This document shows, piece by piece, positions 1-5,810 of a stretch of DNA of 6,043 bases. The DNA is taken from assembly GCA_030609785.1 (NCBI GenBank), contig JAUWTC010000176.1:1-6043 (forward strand). The letters run 5' to 3'. This DNA comes from Holophagae bacterium. Lineage in GTDB: Bacteria; Acidobacteriota; Thermoanaerobaculia; Thermoanaerobaculales; Sulfomarinibacteraceae. The position numbers and the translations under genes are program-made. Below the pieces are notes generated by a model that was not told the DNA's origin, did no database searches, and worked only from the letters and a program-made list of their open reading frames with translations. Numbering within the stretch: position 1 is the first letter of the stretch; each line of letters begins with the position of its first letter.

Positions 1-917
1 TCCACTTCGATGACGACGTACTGGAAGTTGTTGCGTTCGGTCGTGTCGTAGTCGACCAGGCCAACTCCGGGGATCGATCCCAGGTGTCGGCGGTAGGCCT
101 CGAAGTTCATCCGATTGGCCTCGAGAATACGGTCCAGGTTCTCCAAACCACCGAGGCCCATAGCCGCGGAAATTTCATTCATCTTGGCGTTGGTCCCGAC
201 GGAAACGACGGTGTCGATCCCTGAAAACCCGAAGTCCTTCATCCGGCGCACTCGAGTTGCCAGGTCGTCATCGTTGGTGGCGACAGCCCCACCCTCGAGG
301 GTGTTGAAGAACTTTGTCGCCTGAAAGCTGAAGACCTCGGCGTCGCCGAAGCCACCGATCATGCGCCCGTGGTGCGAGCACCCGAAGGCGTGGGCGGCGT
401 CGAAGATGAGTTTCAGGCCATGCCGATCGGCGATGGCCTCCAGGGCTTCGACGTCGCACGGCCGCCCCCACAGATGGACACCGATGATGCCCGTGGTGCG
501 TGGCGTGATCAGGGCTTCGATCTTGTTGGGATCGAGGGTGTGGGTCTGAGGATTGATGTCGCAAAACACCGGGGTGATGCCCTGCCACCGAAGACTGTGG
601 GGCGTGGCGACGAAGGTGAAGGCCGGTACGATGACCTCGCCCTCGAGACCCAGCGCGCGTTCGGCAATCTCCAGCGCCAACGTGCCGTTGCAAGTGGCGA
701 TAACGTGTTTGACCTCGAGCATATCGGCCAGGCGTGCCTCGAGCTCTAGGACCAGCGGCCCGCGGTTGGTCAGCCGGCGCCGGTCCAGCACTTCATTGAA
801 GAGTTGCACCATGCGATCCCGGTCTCCAACTTCCGGACGCCCGACGTGATACCTCTCGTCGAAGGCCTTCGGCCCGCCCAGTACGGCGAGATCGTGTGCG
901 GCTCGTTTAACGTGCAA
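1..917 (-). CDS. DegT/DnrJ/EryC1/StrS-family PLP-dependent sugar aminotransferase, C-terminus cut by window edge
   Basis: Probable nucleotide-sugar aminotransferase, which transfers an amino group (usually from glutamate) to a keto-sugar nucleotide in the cytoplasm for surface glycan synthesis. About 305 codons are visible. Family proteins are usually about 370-390 residues, so roughly 70-80 are missing. Counting from the TTG at 917, visible marks are TNRGP (50-54), CNGTLAL (76-82), VPAFTFVATPHS (97-108), FDAAHAFG (172-179, Asp173 expected to hold the PLP pyridine nitrogen), SFQATKFFNTLEGGA (197-211, Lys202 expected Schiff-base lysine) and GTNAKMNEISAAMGL (241-255). No ATG or GTG precedes the conserved GGPKAFDERYHVGRPEVG stretch. 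The TTG at 917-915, 11 bases inside the upstream sulfotransferase gene, is therefore the best start. The first ATG, at 812, would remove that stretch. Family assignment is firm; the exact sugar and position aminated are unknown. Confidence 0.93.
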   Translation of the reverse strand, partial: MHVKRAAHDLAVLGGPKAFDERYHVGRPEVGDRDRMVQLFNEVLDRRRLTNRGPLVLELEARLADMLEVKHVIATCNGTLALEIAERALGLEGEVIVPAFTFVATPHSLRWQGITPVFCDINPQTHTLDPNKIEALITPRTTGIIGVHLWGRPCDVEALEAIADRHGLKLIFDAAHAFGCSHHGRMIGGFGDAEVFSFQATKFFNTLEGGAVATNDDDLATRVRRMKDFGFSGIDTVVSVGTNAKMNEISAAMGLGGLENLDRILEANRMNFEAYRRHLGSIPGVGLVDYDTTERNNFQYVVIEV

Positions 918-1725
918 ATTGCTCAAGTTCAGTATCCTTGATGTCTGAGAGGATAGCATCGGCGATGGCGGGGTGCAGGTCCTTCCGCCAGCGCTGGTCA
1001 TCGGCTTTGATCTTGTGGACGGCATAGGCGTCTTCGACATGTCGCGAGGTGCTTTCGCGGATGAACCCGGTTGACTGAGTGGTCGGCTGCAGACCCACCC
1101 AGTTAAAGACACCCTCAGTCTCGCCCAGGGGATCGGCGATCAGATCGCCGTACCGCAGGAGCCGGCACTGCTGCGGCCGCTCTTGTGACAGCCGGAGAAA
1201 CAGCCGGGCAGCCTCTTTCCAACGGTCGAAGCCGTTGAATTCCTCCGGTCGGTCCTGGTTCTTGGCTTGGGCCAAGCGCCACTCCTTGTGCGGGTCCCAC
1301 TCGGGGTTGAACTCACGGGGCGCGTTGAACCAGGAAAGGATGACGGCGCACGGGTGGCGCACGAGGGCGACCACTTTGAGGCTGTTGAGGCTGTCGAGCC
1401 AGTTCGTGAGGAGGTGATGGTATCTGACATGTTTGACGACGAGGTGGGTCTGGTCGGCTGACTTGCGGAATTTCGAATATGAACCGTGGATATCGGGATC
1501 ACAGCCGAGCACGAAGGGGTCGTCCGTGGTCATCAGGTCGTCGAAAAACTCCTCGATCGCCTCGGGTGACGAATCCGGCCGGAGCCGATCCTTGAAGGCA
1601 TGTGAGAAGAGCGGCTGATAGCGGTAGGCGACGTCCTCGTGGGCGTTGAAGAGCTGGCCGAGCCACGAGGTCCCCGAGCGGGGCACACCGTGGATCAGGA
1701 TGGTGTTGGGGTGTGATTTAGACAT
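907..1725 (-). CDS. Sulfotransferase family protein (PAPS-dependent type)
   Basis: 272-residue protein resembling cytosolic-type sulfotransferases, which move sulfate from PAPS to a hydroxyl or amino group. Near the N-terminus is the 5'-phosphosulfate loop GVPRSGTSWL (residues 13-22). The 3'-phosphate binding segment LVRHPCAVILSWF (121-133) carries the expected Arg123 and Ser131. LLRYGDLIADP (189-199) is the usual R-Y-x-D-L segment, and W-R-K-D-L (246-250) fits the C-terminal end of these proteins. ATG at 1725 is the first ATG and sits just before the first beta strand. The frame stays open to a TTG at 1773, but that extension (LVLPPNLPAF-like) looks non-coding and falls in repeat-like DNA. 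No good ribosome binding site is visible before 1725. Its stop lies inside the start of the downstream aminotransferase gene, so the two are probably one transcript. Substrate is inferred to be a glycan or glycolipid from the neighbours; a lipid or small-molecule acceptor is not excluded. Confidence 0.9.
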   Translation of the reverse strand: MSKSHPNTILIHGVPRSGTSWLGQLFNAHEDVAYRYQPLFSHAFKDRLRPDSSPEAIEEFFDDLMTTDDPFVLGCDPDIHGSYSKFRKSADQTHLVVKHVRYHHLLTNWLDSLNSLKVVALVRHPCAVILSWFNAPREFNPEWDPHKEWRLAQAKNQDRPEEFNGFDRWKEAARLFLRLSQERPQQCRLLRYGDLIADPLGETEGVFNWVGLQPTTQSTGFIRESTSRHVEDAYAVHKIKADDQRWRKDLHPAIADAILSDIKDTELEQFAR

Positions 1726-1768
1726 AAACGCTGGGAGGTTGGGAGGTAAGACAAGAAGAGAATTCTCT

Positions 1769-1850
1769 CGCAAAGAACGCCAAGATGGAGAATAAATAAA
1801 TCCCTTGTGTTTCCTTTGCGCTGCCTTCGCGTTCTTTGCGCTCTTGGCGG
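1769..1850. repeat. TTTGCG-rich intergenic repeat with 12-base inverted repeat
   Basis: A perfect 12-base inverted repeat is present: CGCAAAGAACGC at 1769-1780 and GCGTTCTTTGCG at 1829-1840. A second inverted pair, GCCAAG (1779-1784) and CTTGGC (1843-1848), overlaps it. CTTTGCGCT recurs 20 bases apart, at 1814 and 1834. The 48-base interior is AT-richer. It looks like the dispersed TTTGCG/CTTGGCG intergenic repeats found in many environmental bacterial genomes, but one copy cannot prove that it is dispersed. It lies between the WbqC stop and the sulfotransferase start and codes for nothing recognisable. Confidence 0.5.
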
Positions 1851-1885
1851 TTCAATTGCGTTCGCGTGCCGCCTGAGGTCACGAT

Positions 1886-1903
1886 GCGGGGCGGGAGCCC
1901 CGC
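1886..1903 (-). terminator. GC-rich stem-loop after the WbqC gene
   Basis: A perfect 7-base stem (GCGGGGC at 1886-1892 with GCCCCGC at 1897-1903) closes a 4-base loop, 16 bases beyond the WbqC stop codon. There is no run of T after it on the minus strand, so it is not a classical intrinsic terminator. It could stabilise the 3' end of the transcript, cause a pause, or be part of a dispersed palindromic element. Confidence 0.4.
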
Positions 1904-1919
1904 GCTCCAGTCTTGCTTC

Positions 1920-2657
1920 CTAGCGTAAATCATATTGATCCAGCAACTGTCGGGTGCCATCTCTTCCGTTGAACATCAGTACATCGATAATGGACAACCG
2001 GGGCACGAAGGCATGGTTCCAGAACTGGCGGTAGGCGATGTTCCGCATGCTGAGAAAGCGGAGGTCGATCCCGTGCTGACGGAAGGTGTCTTTGGAATAG
2101 AGAGCCTGCCCACCCTCGGGGTTGATCAGTGTCACCGCCTCCTCCTGACGACAGATGTCGACCAGGCGCTCTGTGGGACCGAGCTCTTTGTTCCGGTACC
2201 GGCCGGATGAGTTGACAATTCTGCTCTCGATGCCCACGAAGTCGCAGACCGCGCGGATGCTGCGGGCAGCCAGCTCGGCGATGCTTATCCCGTCCCCGAT
2301 GTCGAAGACGTCGGCGACCAGCGACCGCACTTCGGAGAAGAACGGGGCCCCGTGATAGGCGTGGTCCAGCGTCGCGCTGAGTTTCCGCCTCCAACGCGCC
2401 TCGTTGAATACCGCCACGTCCCGGATCTCCCGACCCCTTCGAGGGTGCTTGACCGGGACTGTGACGCGCAGTCGGCGTCCCCGGAGCAGGAGTGCATTCC
2501 GGTTGATCCATCCCCGAACGATGAAGTCGGCGTCATCCAGCATGACAAAGGTGTCAACGGCATGAATCAGCTGGAAATATCCGAGATAGGGAAAGACATA
2601 GGGCTGCATGGCCGCCAGGGACGATCCAGTATCGGAGGCGCCCAACCGATCCATCAT
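1920..2657 (-). CDS. WbqC-like family protein
   Basis: 245 residues with the hallmark WbqC-family pattern: AAMQPYVFPYLGYFQLI (15-31), LDDADFIVRGWINRN (40-54), TVPVKH (66-71), NPEGGQALYSKDTF (179-192) and a C-terminal PRLSIIDVLMFNG (219-231). The family is found in O-antigen and other glycan clusters, and its biochemical role is not established. Start: AGGAGG at 2668-2663 lies 5 bases before the ATG at 2657 and 8 before a second in-frame ATG at 2654; either is possible (245 or 244 residues). The first overlaps the flippase stop as ATGA, which suggests translational coupling. The same frame stays open upstream through the whole flippase gene to an ATG at 4124, but that part is low-complexity Arg/Gly/Pro-rich antisense-like protein and is not real. 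No signal peptide or clear membrane segment, so cytoplasmic. Confidence 0.92.
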   Translation of the reverse strand: MMDRLGASDTGSSLAAMQPYVFPYLGYFQLIHAVDTFVMLDDADFIVRGWINRNALLLRGRRLRVTVPVKHPRRGREIRDVAVFNEARWRRKLSATLDHAYHGAPFFSEVRSLVADVFDIGDGISIAELAARSIRAVCDFVGIESRIVNSSGRYRNKELGPTERLVDICRQEEAVTLINPEGGQALYSKDTFRQHGIDLRFLSMRNIAYRQFWNHAFVPRLSIIDVLMFNGRDGTRQLLDQYDLR

Positions 2658-4114
2658 CCAGCCCTCCTGCCGAGAGTCTCTTTGATCATCGACAGCGCCA
2701 GGCCGGGTCCGTCGGTACGCAGCAACCAGTTGACCAGCAGGTACACCACGGCAAATACGAGGGTCGAACTGACCAGGAGAAGGGCATCGCCCATCCGTGC
2801 CGCCGGCATCAGGATCGAAACCACCCCAGCCGCCGTCACGGCGCCCAGACCGTAAGGCGCCACAACCGCCGGCAGCGCCCCGCCCGACAACCCCGCCACC
2901 CTGGCCGAGGCCACCATGTTGACAGCGGTATTGATCACGCTGATCACGGCCAGGGCGATCAGATAGCCTTGGATACCGAAGCGGAAACCGACGACCAGCG
3001 CCAGCAGGTAGAGCACCTTTTTGACGACCTCGAGTTGCAGGAATACTTTCGAACGCCCCTTGCTCTTGAGCATCGAGAGAATGATGGAGTTGACCGGCAC
3101 GACGTAGGCACTGAGGCAGAAGAGCCGCAACAGGGGCGCCGCCGGCAGCCAGGTTTCGGTCAACAGCAGGACGATCAGCGGGTAGGCCACGACGAAGAGC
3201 CAACCACTGAGGAAGAACGCAGCGAAGGACACCAGGGCCAGCGTCTGAACCGAAACCCGGCGAAAGCGTTCCTCCTGGTCCTGGATCGACGAGAGCACCG
3301 GAAACATCACGCGCCCGACGCTGTCCGAACTGAAGCGCACGACGATGCCCACCAGCCCCTTGGCCCTGGTGAAAAAGCCCAGGTCGGCCGCGCTGAAGAG
3401 CTTGCCGACGATCAGCACGTCGACCTTGGTGAAGACGGTGTTCAAAAGGCCGGCGGCAAACATATGAGATCCGTAGGCCCAAAGCTCTCTGAGCGCCGTG
3501 AAGCTGAATGAGCGTCCCGGCTTCCATCCTCCCAATGACCACAGGCCGCCGACACTGACCGAGGCCGACACCAGGCTCTGAGCCACCAGGCTCCAGACGC
3601 CCCAACCATGCCACGCGAGCACGATGCCGACGAGACCACCAACGACCGAGGCGCCGATCCGGATCTGGGTCAGCGTTCGGAACTTCAGGTATTTGCGTAG
3701 CCATGCTTCGTGAACCAGGGTCAATGAACGCAGGATGAAGCCCAGGGCCAACACCCGGGTGATCAAGATCAATCGCGGCTCGTCGTAGAACTGGGCCACC
3801 AACGGCGCTGCGGCAAAGGCCACGCACGCCAACATGAGGCCGAGAACGACATTGACGACGAAGGCCGAGGTGAAGTGCTCGGCTGAAGGCTCGGAGCGCT
3901 GAACCAGGGCGCCCGAAAGCCCAAAGTCCATCAAACCCTGAACCAGGCCGATGAACACCGCCACCATCGCGACCAGGCCGAACTCCGCCGGCGCCAGCAA
4001 CCGAGCGAGGATGACGCCGATGACAAAAGTCGTCCCCATCCCGACAAGGTTGCCCGAGTAGTCCCAGAGGAAGGCCGACGTGGTTTGCTCTTTGAGTGAG
4101 GTCAAGATTGACAA
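2654..4114 (-). CDS. Lipopolysaccharide/exopolysaccharide flippase, MOP superfamily (Wzx/WzxC-like)
   Basis: 486-residue polytopic inner-membrane protein. About a dozen or more hydrophobic segments run along its length, the normal size and make-up of polysaccharide flippases that move undecaprenyl-linked repeat units to the periplasmic side. Near the N-terminus, FLWDYSGNLVGMGTTFVIGVILARLLAPAEFGLVAMVAVF (15-54) is the typical first membrane pair with the 'LARLLxPxEFG' turn. A later segment around residue 220 (TKVDVLIVGKLFSAADLGFFTRAKGL) is also characteristic. Start is unusual: an in-frame TGA lies at 4117-4115, directly before a TTG at 4114. A second TTG at 4105 would give MTSLKEQTT, closer to relatives that begin near 'MSLRxKT'. 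The first in-frame ATG would delete the first membrane segment. No clear Shine-Dalgarno is visible. It overlaps the WbqC gene by 4 bases. Specific substrate unknown. Confidence 0.92.
   Translation of the reverse strand: MSILTSLKEQTTSAFLWDYSGNLVGMGTTFVIGVILARLLAPAEFGLVAMVAVFIGLVQGLMDFGLSGALVQRSEPSAEHFTSAFVVNVVLGLMLACVAFAAAPLVAQFYDEPRLILITRVLALGFILRSLTLVHEAWLRKYLKFRTLTQIRIGASVVGGLVGIVLAWHGWGVWSLVAQSLVSASVSVGGLWSLGGWKPGRSFSFTALRELWAYGSHMFAAGLLNTVFTKVDVLIVGKLFSAADLGFFTRAKGLVGIVVRFSSDSVGRVMFPVLSSIQDQEERFRRVSVQTLALVSFAAFFLSGWLFVVAYPLIVLLLTETWLPAAPLLRLFCLSAYVVPVNSIILSMLKSKGRSKVFLQLEVVKKVLYLLALVVGFRFGIQGYLIALAVISVINTAVNMVASARVAGLSGGALPAVVAPYGLGAVTAAGVVSILMPAARMGDALLLVSSTLVFAVVYLLVNWLLRTDGPGLALSMIKETLGRRAG
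2663..2668 (-). promoter_or_regulatory. Ribosome binding site of the WbqC gene
   Basis: AGGAGG, a full Shine-Dalgarno match, lies within the last codons of the flippase gene. It supports the start at 2657 or 2654 over any longer reading frame. Confidence 0.8.
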
Positions 4115-4138
4115 TCAGTTTCATTGCAAAGGGCCTGC

Positions 4139-4199
4139 CCGAGGAAAACCTCGGACAGACCCGATCACGGTCAGTCTGTTGGGTGGGCCTCGGCCCACC
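4139..4199 (-). terminator. Three adjacent stem-loops between the propeller gene and the flippase
   Basis: In the order they are transcribed: a 7-8 base stem at 4199-4182 (GGTGGGC with GCCCACC) starting 8 bases after the propeller stop codon; a 6-base stem at 4179-4155 (ACAGAC with GTCTGT, 13-base loop); and a 6-base stem at 4154-4139 (CCGAGG, 4-base A loop on the plus strand, CCTCGG). None is followed by a clear T run on the minus strand, so classic intrinsic termination is not shown. They may end or protect the propeller mRNA, or pause transcription before the flippase. Confidence 0.5.
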
Positions 4200-4207
4200 A
4201 GATGCGC

Positions 4208-5362
4208 TCAGTCGCAGTGGTTCGAGTTGTTGAAATCGTCCAGCGGAACCATGTAGCTGTTAGCGAGGCCCTTCTGGGTCTTGTCGTAGAATTTCTCATC
4301 CCAGGTCAATTCAACGCCGTCAAAGGCGTTCTCCTGCTGACAGAGCCAGGCTTCGGCGTCGTCGATCACAGCAACACCGGCTGCATCGTAGACATTGAGC
4401 TTGGCGGCGATCAACTGGGCAAAGAGCATCGAAAAGTTGTTGCCCCTGGCGTTCGAGAGGATCATTTGACCGTCATTCTGGTCAACCTCCACGCCACAGA
4501 CATGGACCCCACGGCCTTCCCAGTCGTGGTTCTTGTAGTAACCGATTGTGAAGGTGCAGATATCAAAATTCATCGACCCGTTGGCCATGTCACCCCAGTT
4601 GTGTGCGAAGGGACTCCCGTTGAGATACATCGGGAAACTGCCGTCCAACACCAGGAATTGCTCACCGGTTGTATCTGACCCTATTGGTCCCCCGTAACCG
4701 TTGGAACGAAAGGCGAGACCCGTGACGGAGGTCCCACCTTGGTCAAAATCCTTGGTTGCGACGACGACGCCCGGATAGGTGTCGGGCAGCGTCAGGGTGT
4801 ACATCGTCTGGTTCGAATTGGTCCACATGCAAAAGTAGCCGTCGGCTTTGAAGGCCATGTCCGCGCCCTCAATGTCGATGATCGTCCCGTTTTCTTTTGC
4901 GTAGCCGACTTCGGTCGCCATCCCATTCCCGGTATCGACGACATAGATCTTGTCGTCCACTTGACTGGCAACGAAGAGGTCACCGTCCGGTGAAAAGGCC
5001 GCCAGAACGATCTCCGGAACGATGTCGCCGTTGCCATCCAGAACAGGACCTATGTAATTCCAACCGTTGTTGCCCATGTCGAGGTATCCGAGAAAGGCGG
5101 TGTGCTTGCTGACGACGTAGCACCGATCACCATCCGGCGCGCAGGCCATGGCGTAGCCTTCGGCCAGTGGCACCTGTGCGATGAGCGTCAAGTCGCCGTG
5201 GCCGCTCGTGTCGTCCAGAGTCACCCGATAGATGTCGGTCACCCCTATCCAGGGATCCGAATCCGACAAAAACAGATCTTCCGCCGCCCAGCCGGCGCCG
5301 GCGCAAAGTCCAACAAAAATAAATGCTATGAATATTTTCTTTGTGATGTGCGTTGATTTCAT
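4208..5362 (-). CDS. Secreted beta-propeller-like protein with C-terminal GYxKNH-type domain
   Basis: 384 residues, exported. Residues 1-26 form a Sec signal peptide: a basic start MKSTHITKK, then a hydrophobic core IFIAFIFVGLCAGAG, with probable cleavage after GWA-26. From about 30 to 260 there are blade-like repeats of the SMP-30/YVTN type, for example AMACAPDGDRCYVVS (71-85), LAAFSPDGDLFVAS (120-133) with DDKIYVVDTGNG (136-147), and DMAFKADGYFCMW (168-180). The C-terminal part (267-384) is different: CTFTIGYYKNHDW (269-281), SMLFAQLIAAKLNV (311-324), an acidic helix VIDDAEAWL (332-340), and a close at LDDFNNSNHCD (374-384). I recognise this 'GYWKxH ... AQLLAAKLN ... LDxYNNG' arrangement from secreted proteins of environmental bacteria; its function is unknown to me. 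Four cysteines (269, 289, 341, 383) in this part may form disulfides. Start: GAGGGG at 5376-5371, 8 bases before the ATG. It is not clearly part of the glycan operon. Confidence 0.85.
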   Translation of the reverse strand: MKSTHITKKIFIAFIFVGLCAGAGWAAEDLFLSDSDPWIGVTDIYRVTLDDTSGHGDLTLIAQVPLAEGYAMACAPDGDRCYVVSKHTAFLGYLDMGNNGWNYIGPVLDGNGDIVPEIVLAAFSPDGDLFVASQVDDKIYVVDTGNGMATEVGYAKENGTIIDIEGADMAFKADGYFCMWTNSNQTMYTLTLPDTYPGVVVATKDFDQGGTSVTGLAFRSNGYGGPIGSDTTGEQFLVLDGSFPMYLNGSPFAHNWGDMANGSMNFDICTFTIGYYKNHDWEGRGVHVCGVEVDQNDGQMILSNARGNNFSMLFAQLIAAKLNVYDAAGVAVIDDAEAWLCQQENAFDGVELTWDEKFYDKTQKGLANSYMVPLDDFNNSNHCD

Positions 5363-5497
5363 GATTTCTTCCCCTCGTCCAAAAAGCCGTTAGTGATGTC
5401 GGCGGCGGTGGTCAAAATATTGCCTGCCGAAGAACCGATACCCGCCTAAATCCCCCTTTCAGAGATCGAGCGTGTGTCGGTTTCACTATTGGCTCCC

Positions 5498-5527
5498 CGG
5501 AGAGGAAGTGACCATTTACCCTCTCCG
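5498..5527 (-). other. 8-base stem-loop in the propeller gene leader
   Basis: CGGAGAGG (5498-5505) and CCTCTCCG (5520-5527) pair perfectly around a 14-base loop. It lies about 135 bases before the ATG. I do not recognise a known riboswitch class. It may control mRNA stability or be a premature termination element. Confidence 0.45.
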
Positions 5528-5604
5528 CTTCAACGCCTCACGTTCGTTGTCAAATAACTAGTGGGGATGCCCCCCGGAAAACTCAAATTTCTTCGTTCTT
5601 ATAG

Positions 5605-5634
5605 AATCTAAGGCCCAAGAACCGGTCTTGTCAA
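5605..5634 (-). promoter_or_regulatory. Candidate sigma70-like promoter for the propeller gene
   Basis: On the minus strand there is a perfect TTGACA at 5634-5629, an 18-base spacer, and TAGATT at 5610-5605 (4 of 6 against TATAAT). Transcription would start near 5598, giving a leader of about 235 bases. The -35 match is strong, the -10 is weak, and promoter rules for this lineage are unknown, so this is tentative. Confidence 0.35.
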
Positions 5635-5673
5635 GTCCTTGTTAGGACTCCGTCGCAATAATCTTTTTGCGAC

Positions 5674-5702
5674 AATTGATGAATTCATCATCAAAATTGA
5701 TG
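5674..5702. promoter_or_regulatory. Palindrome with spaced direct repeats, possible regulator site
   Basis: TGATGAATTCATCA at 5677-5690 is a perfect 14-base palindrome. AATTGATG occurs at 5674-5681 and again at 5695-5702, 21 bases apart, which is two helical turns. The site lies just upstream of the candidate promoter, where an activator or repressor dimer could bind. No specific regulator is recognised. Confidence 0.3.
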
Positions 5703-5810
5703 TGTCTCAGTTTTCTATACCTTTATTTTAATATATTTAGCTCTCATGCAAAAATCATCAACAAATCAGCCCCTCCGATGCCGCTTTTGCAAGTCTTTGA
5801 CACAAATTAG

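Larger units (their letters stand above)
5363..5810. other. Long AT-rich non-coding gap with structured leader
   Basis: About 450 bases without a convincing gene, richer in A and T than the flanks, especially 5690-5760. It holds a candidate promoter (5634-5605), a palindrome (5677-5690) and hairpins. These include an 8-base stem at 5498-5505/5520-5527, a 7-base stem at 5652-5658/5667-5673, a GGGG/CCCC stem at 5563-5573, a CAACG/CGTTG stem at 5531-5549 and a 6-base AACCGA/TCGGTT pair at 5433-5438/5477-5482. If the promoter is right, most of it is a leader of about 235 bases before the propeller gene. Confidence 0.6.

Noticed and set aside
115..849. Several plus-strand frames of 60-126 codons opposite the aminotransferase
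   Set aside because: They are antisense to a strongly conserved gene and show no recognisable protein features.
1726..1773. TTG-started extension of the sulfotransferase by 16 residues
   Set aside because: It adds sequence not expected before the first strand of the family, and the DNA runs into the repeat region.
2969..3511. Plus-strand frame of 180 codons opposite the flippase
   Set aside because: Its Glu/Gln/Asp/Arg-rich sequence is the usual antisense product of a hydrophobic membrane gene.
2658..4124. N-terminal extension of the WbqC frame (total 734 residues)
   Set aside because: It lies over the clear flippase gene in another frame, is rich in Arg, Gly and Pro, and has no domain. 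The WbqC homology begins only near 2657, where a strong ribosome binding site lies.
4124..4678. Plus-strand frame of 184 codons opposite the propeller gene
   Set aside because: The minus-strand gene has a signal peptide, a Shine-Dalgarno and family motifs; this frame has none.
5290..5362. Lipoprotein signal (lipobox) at Cys20 of the propeller protein
   Set aside because: The residues before the cysteine are V-G-L, which do not fit a lipobox. A normal Sec cleavage after GWA is better.
5548..5553. Second TTGACA on the minus strand as a -35 box
   Set aside because: No -10-like hexamer is found at 16-18 bases downstream.
5363..5600. Known riboswitch in the propeller leader
   Set aside because: I compared it by eye with glycine, TPP, cobalamin and cyclic di-GMP signatures and found no convincing match.
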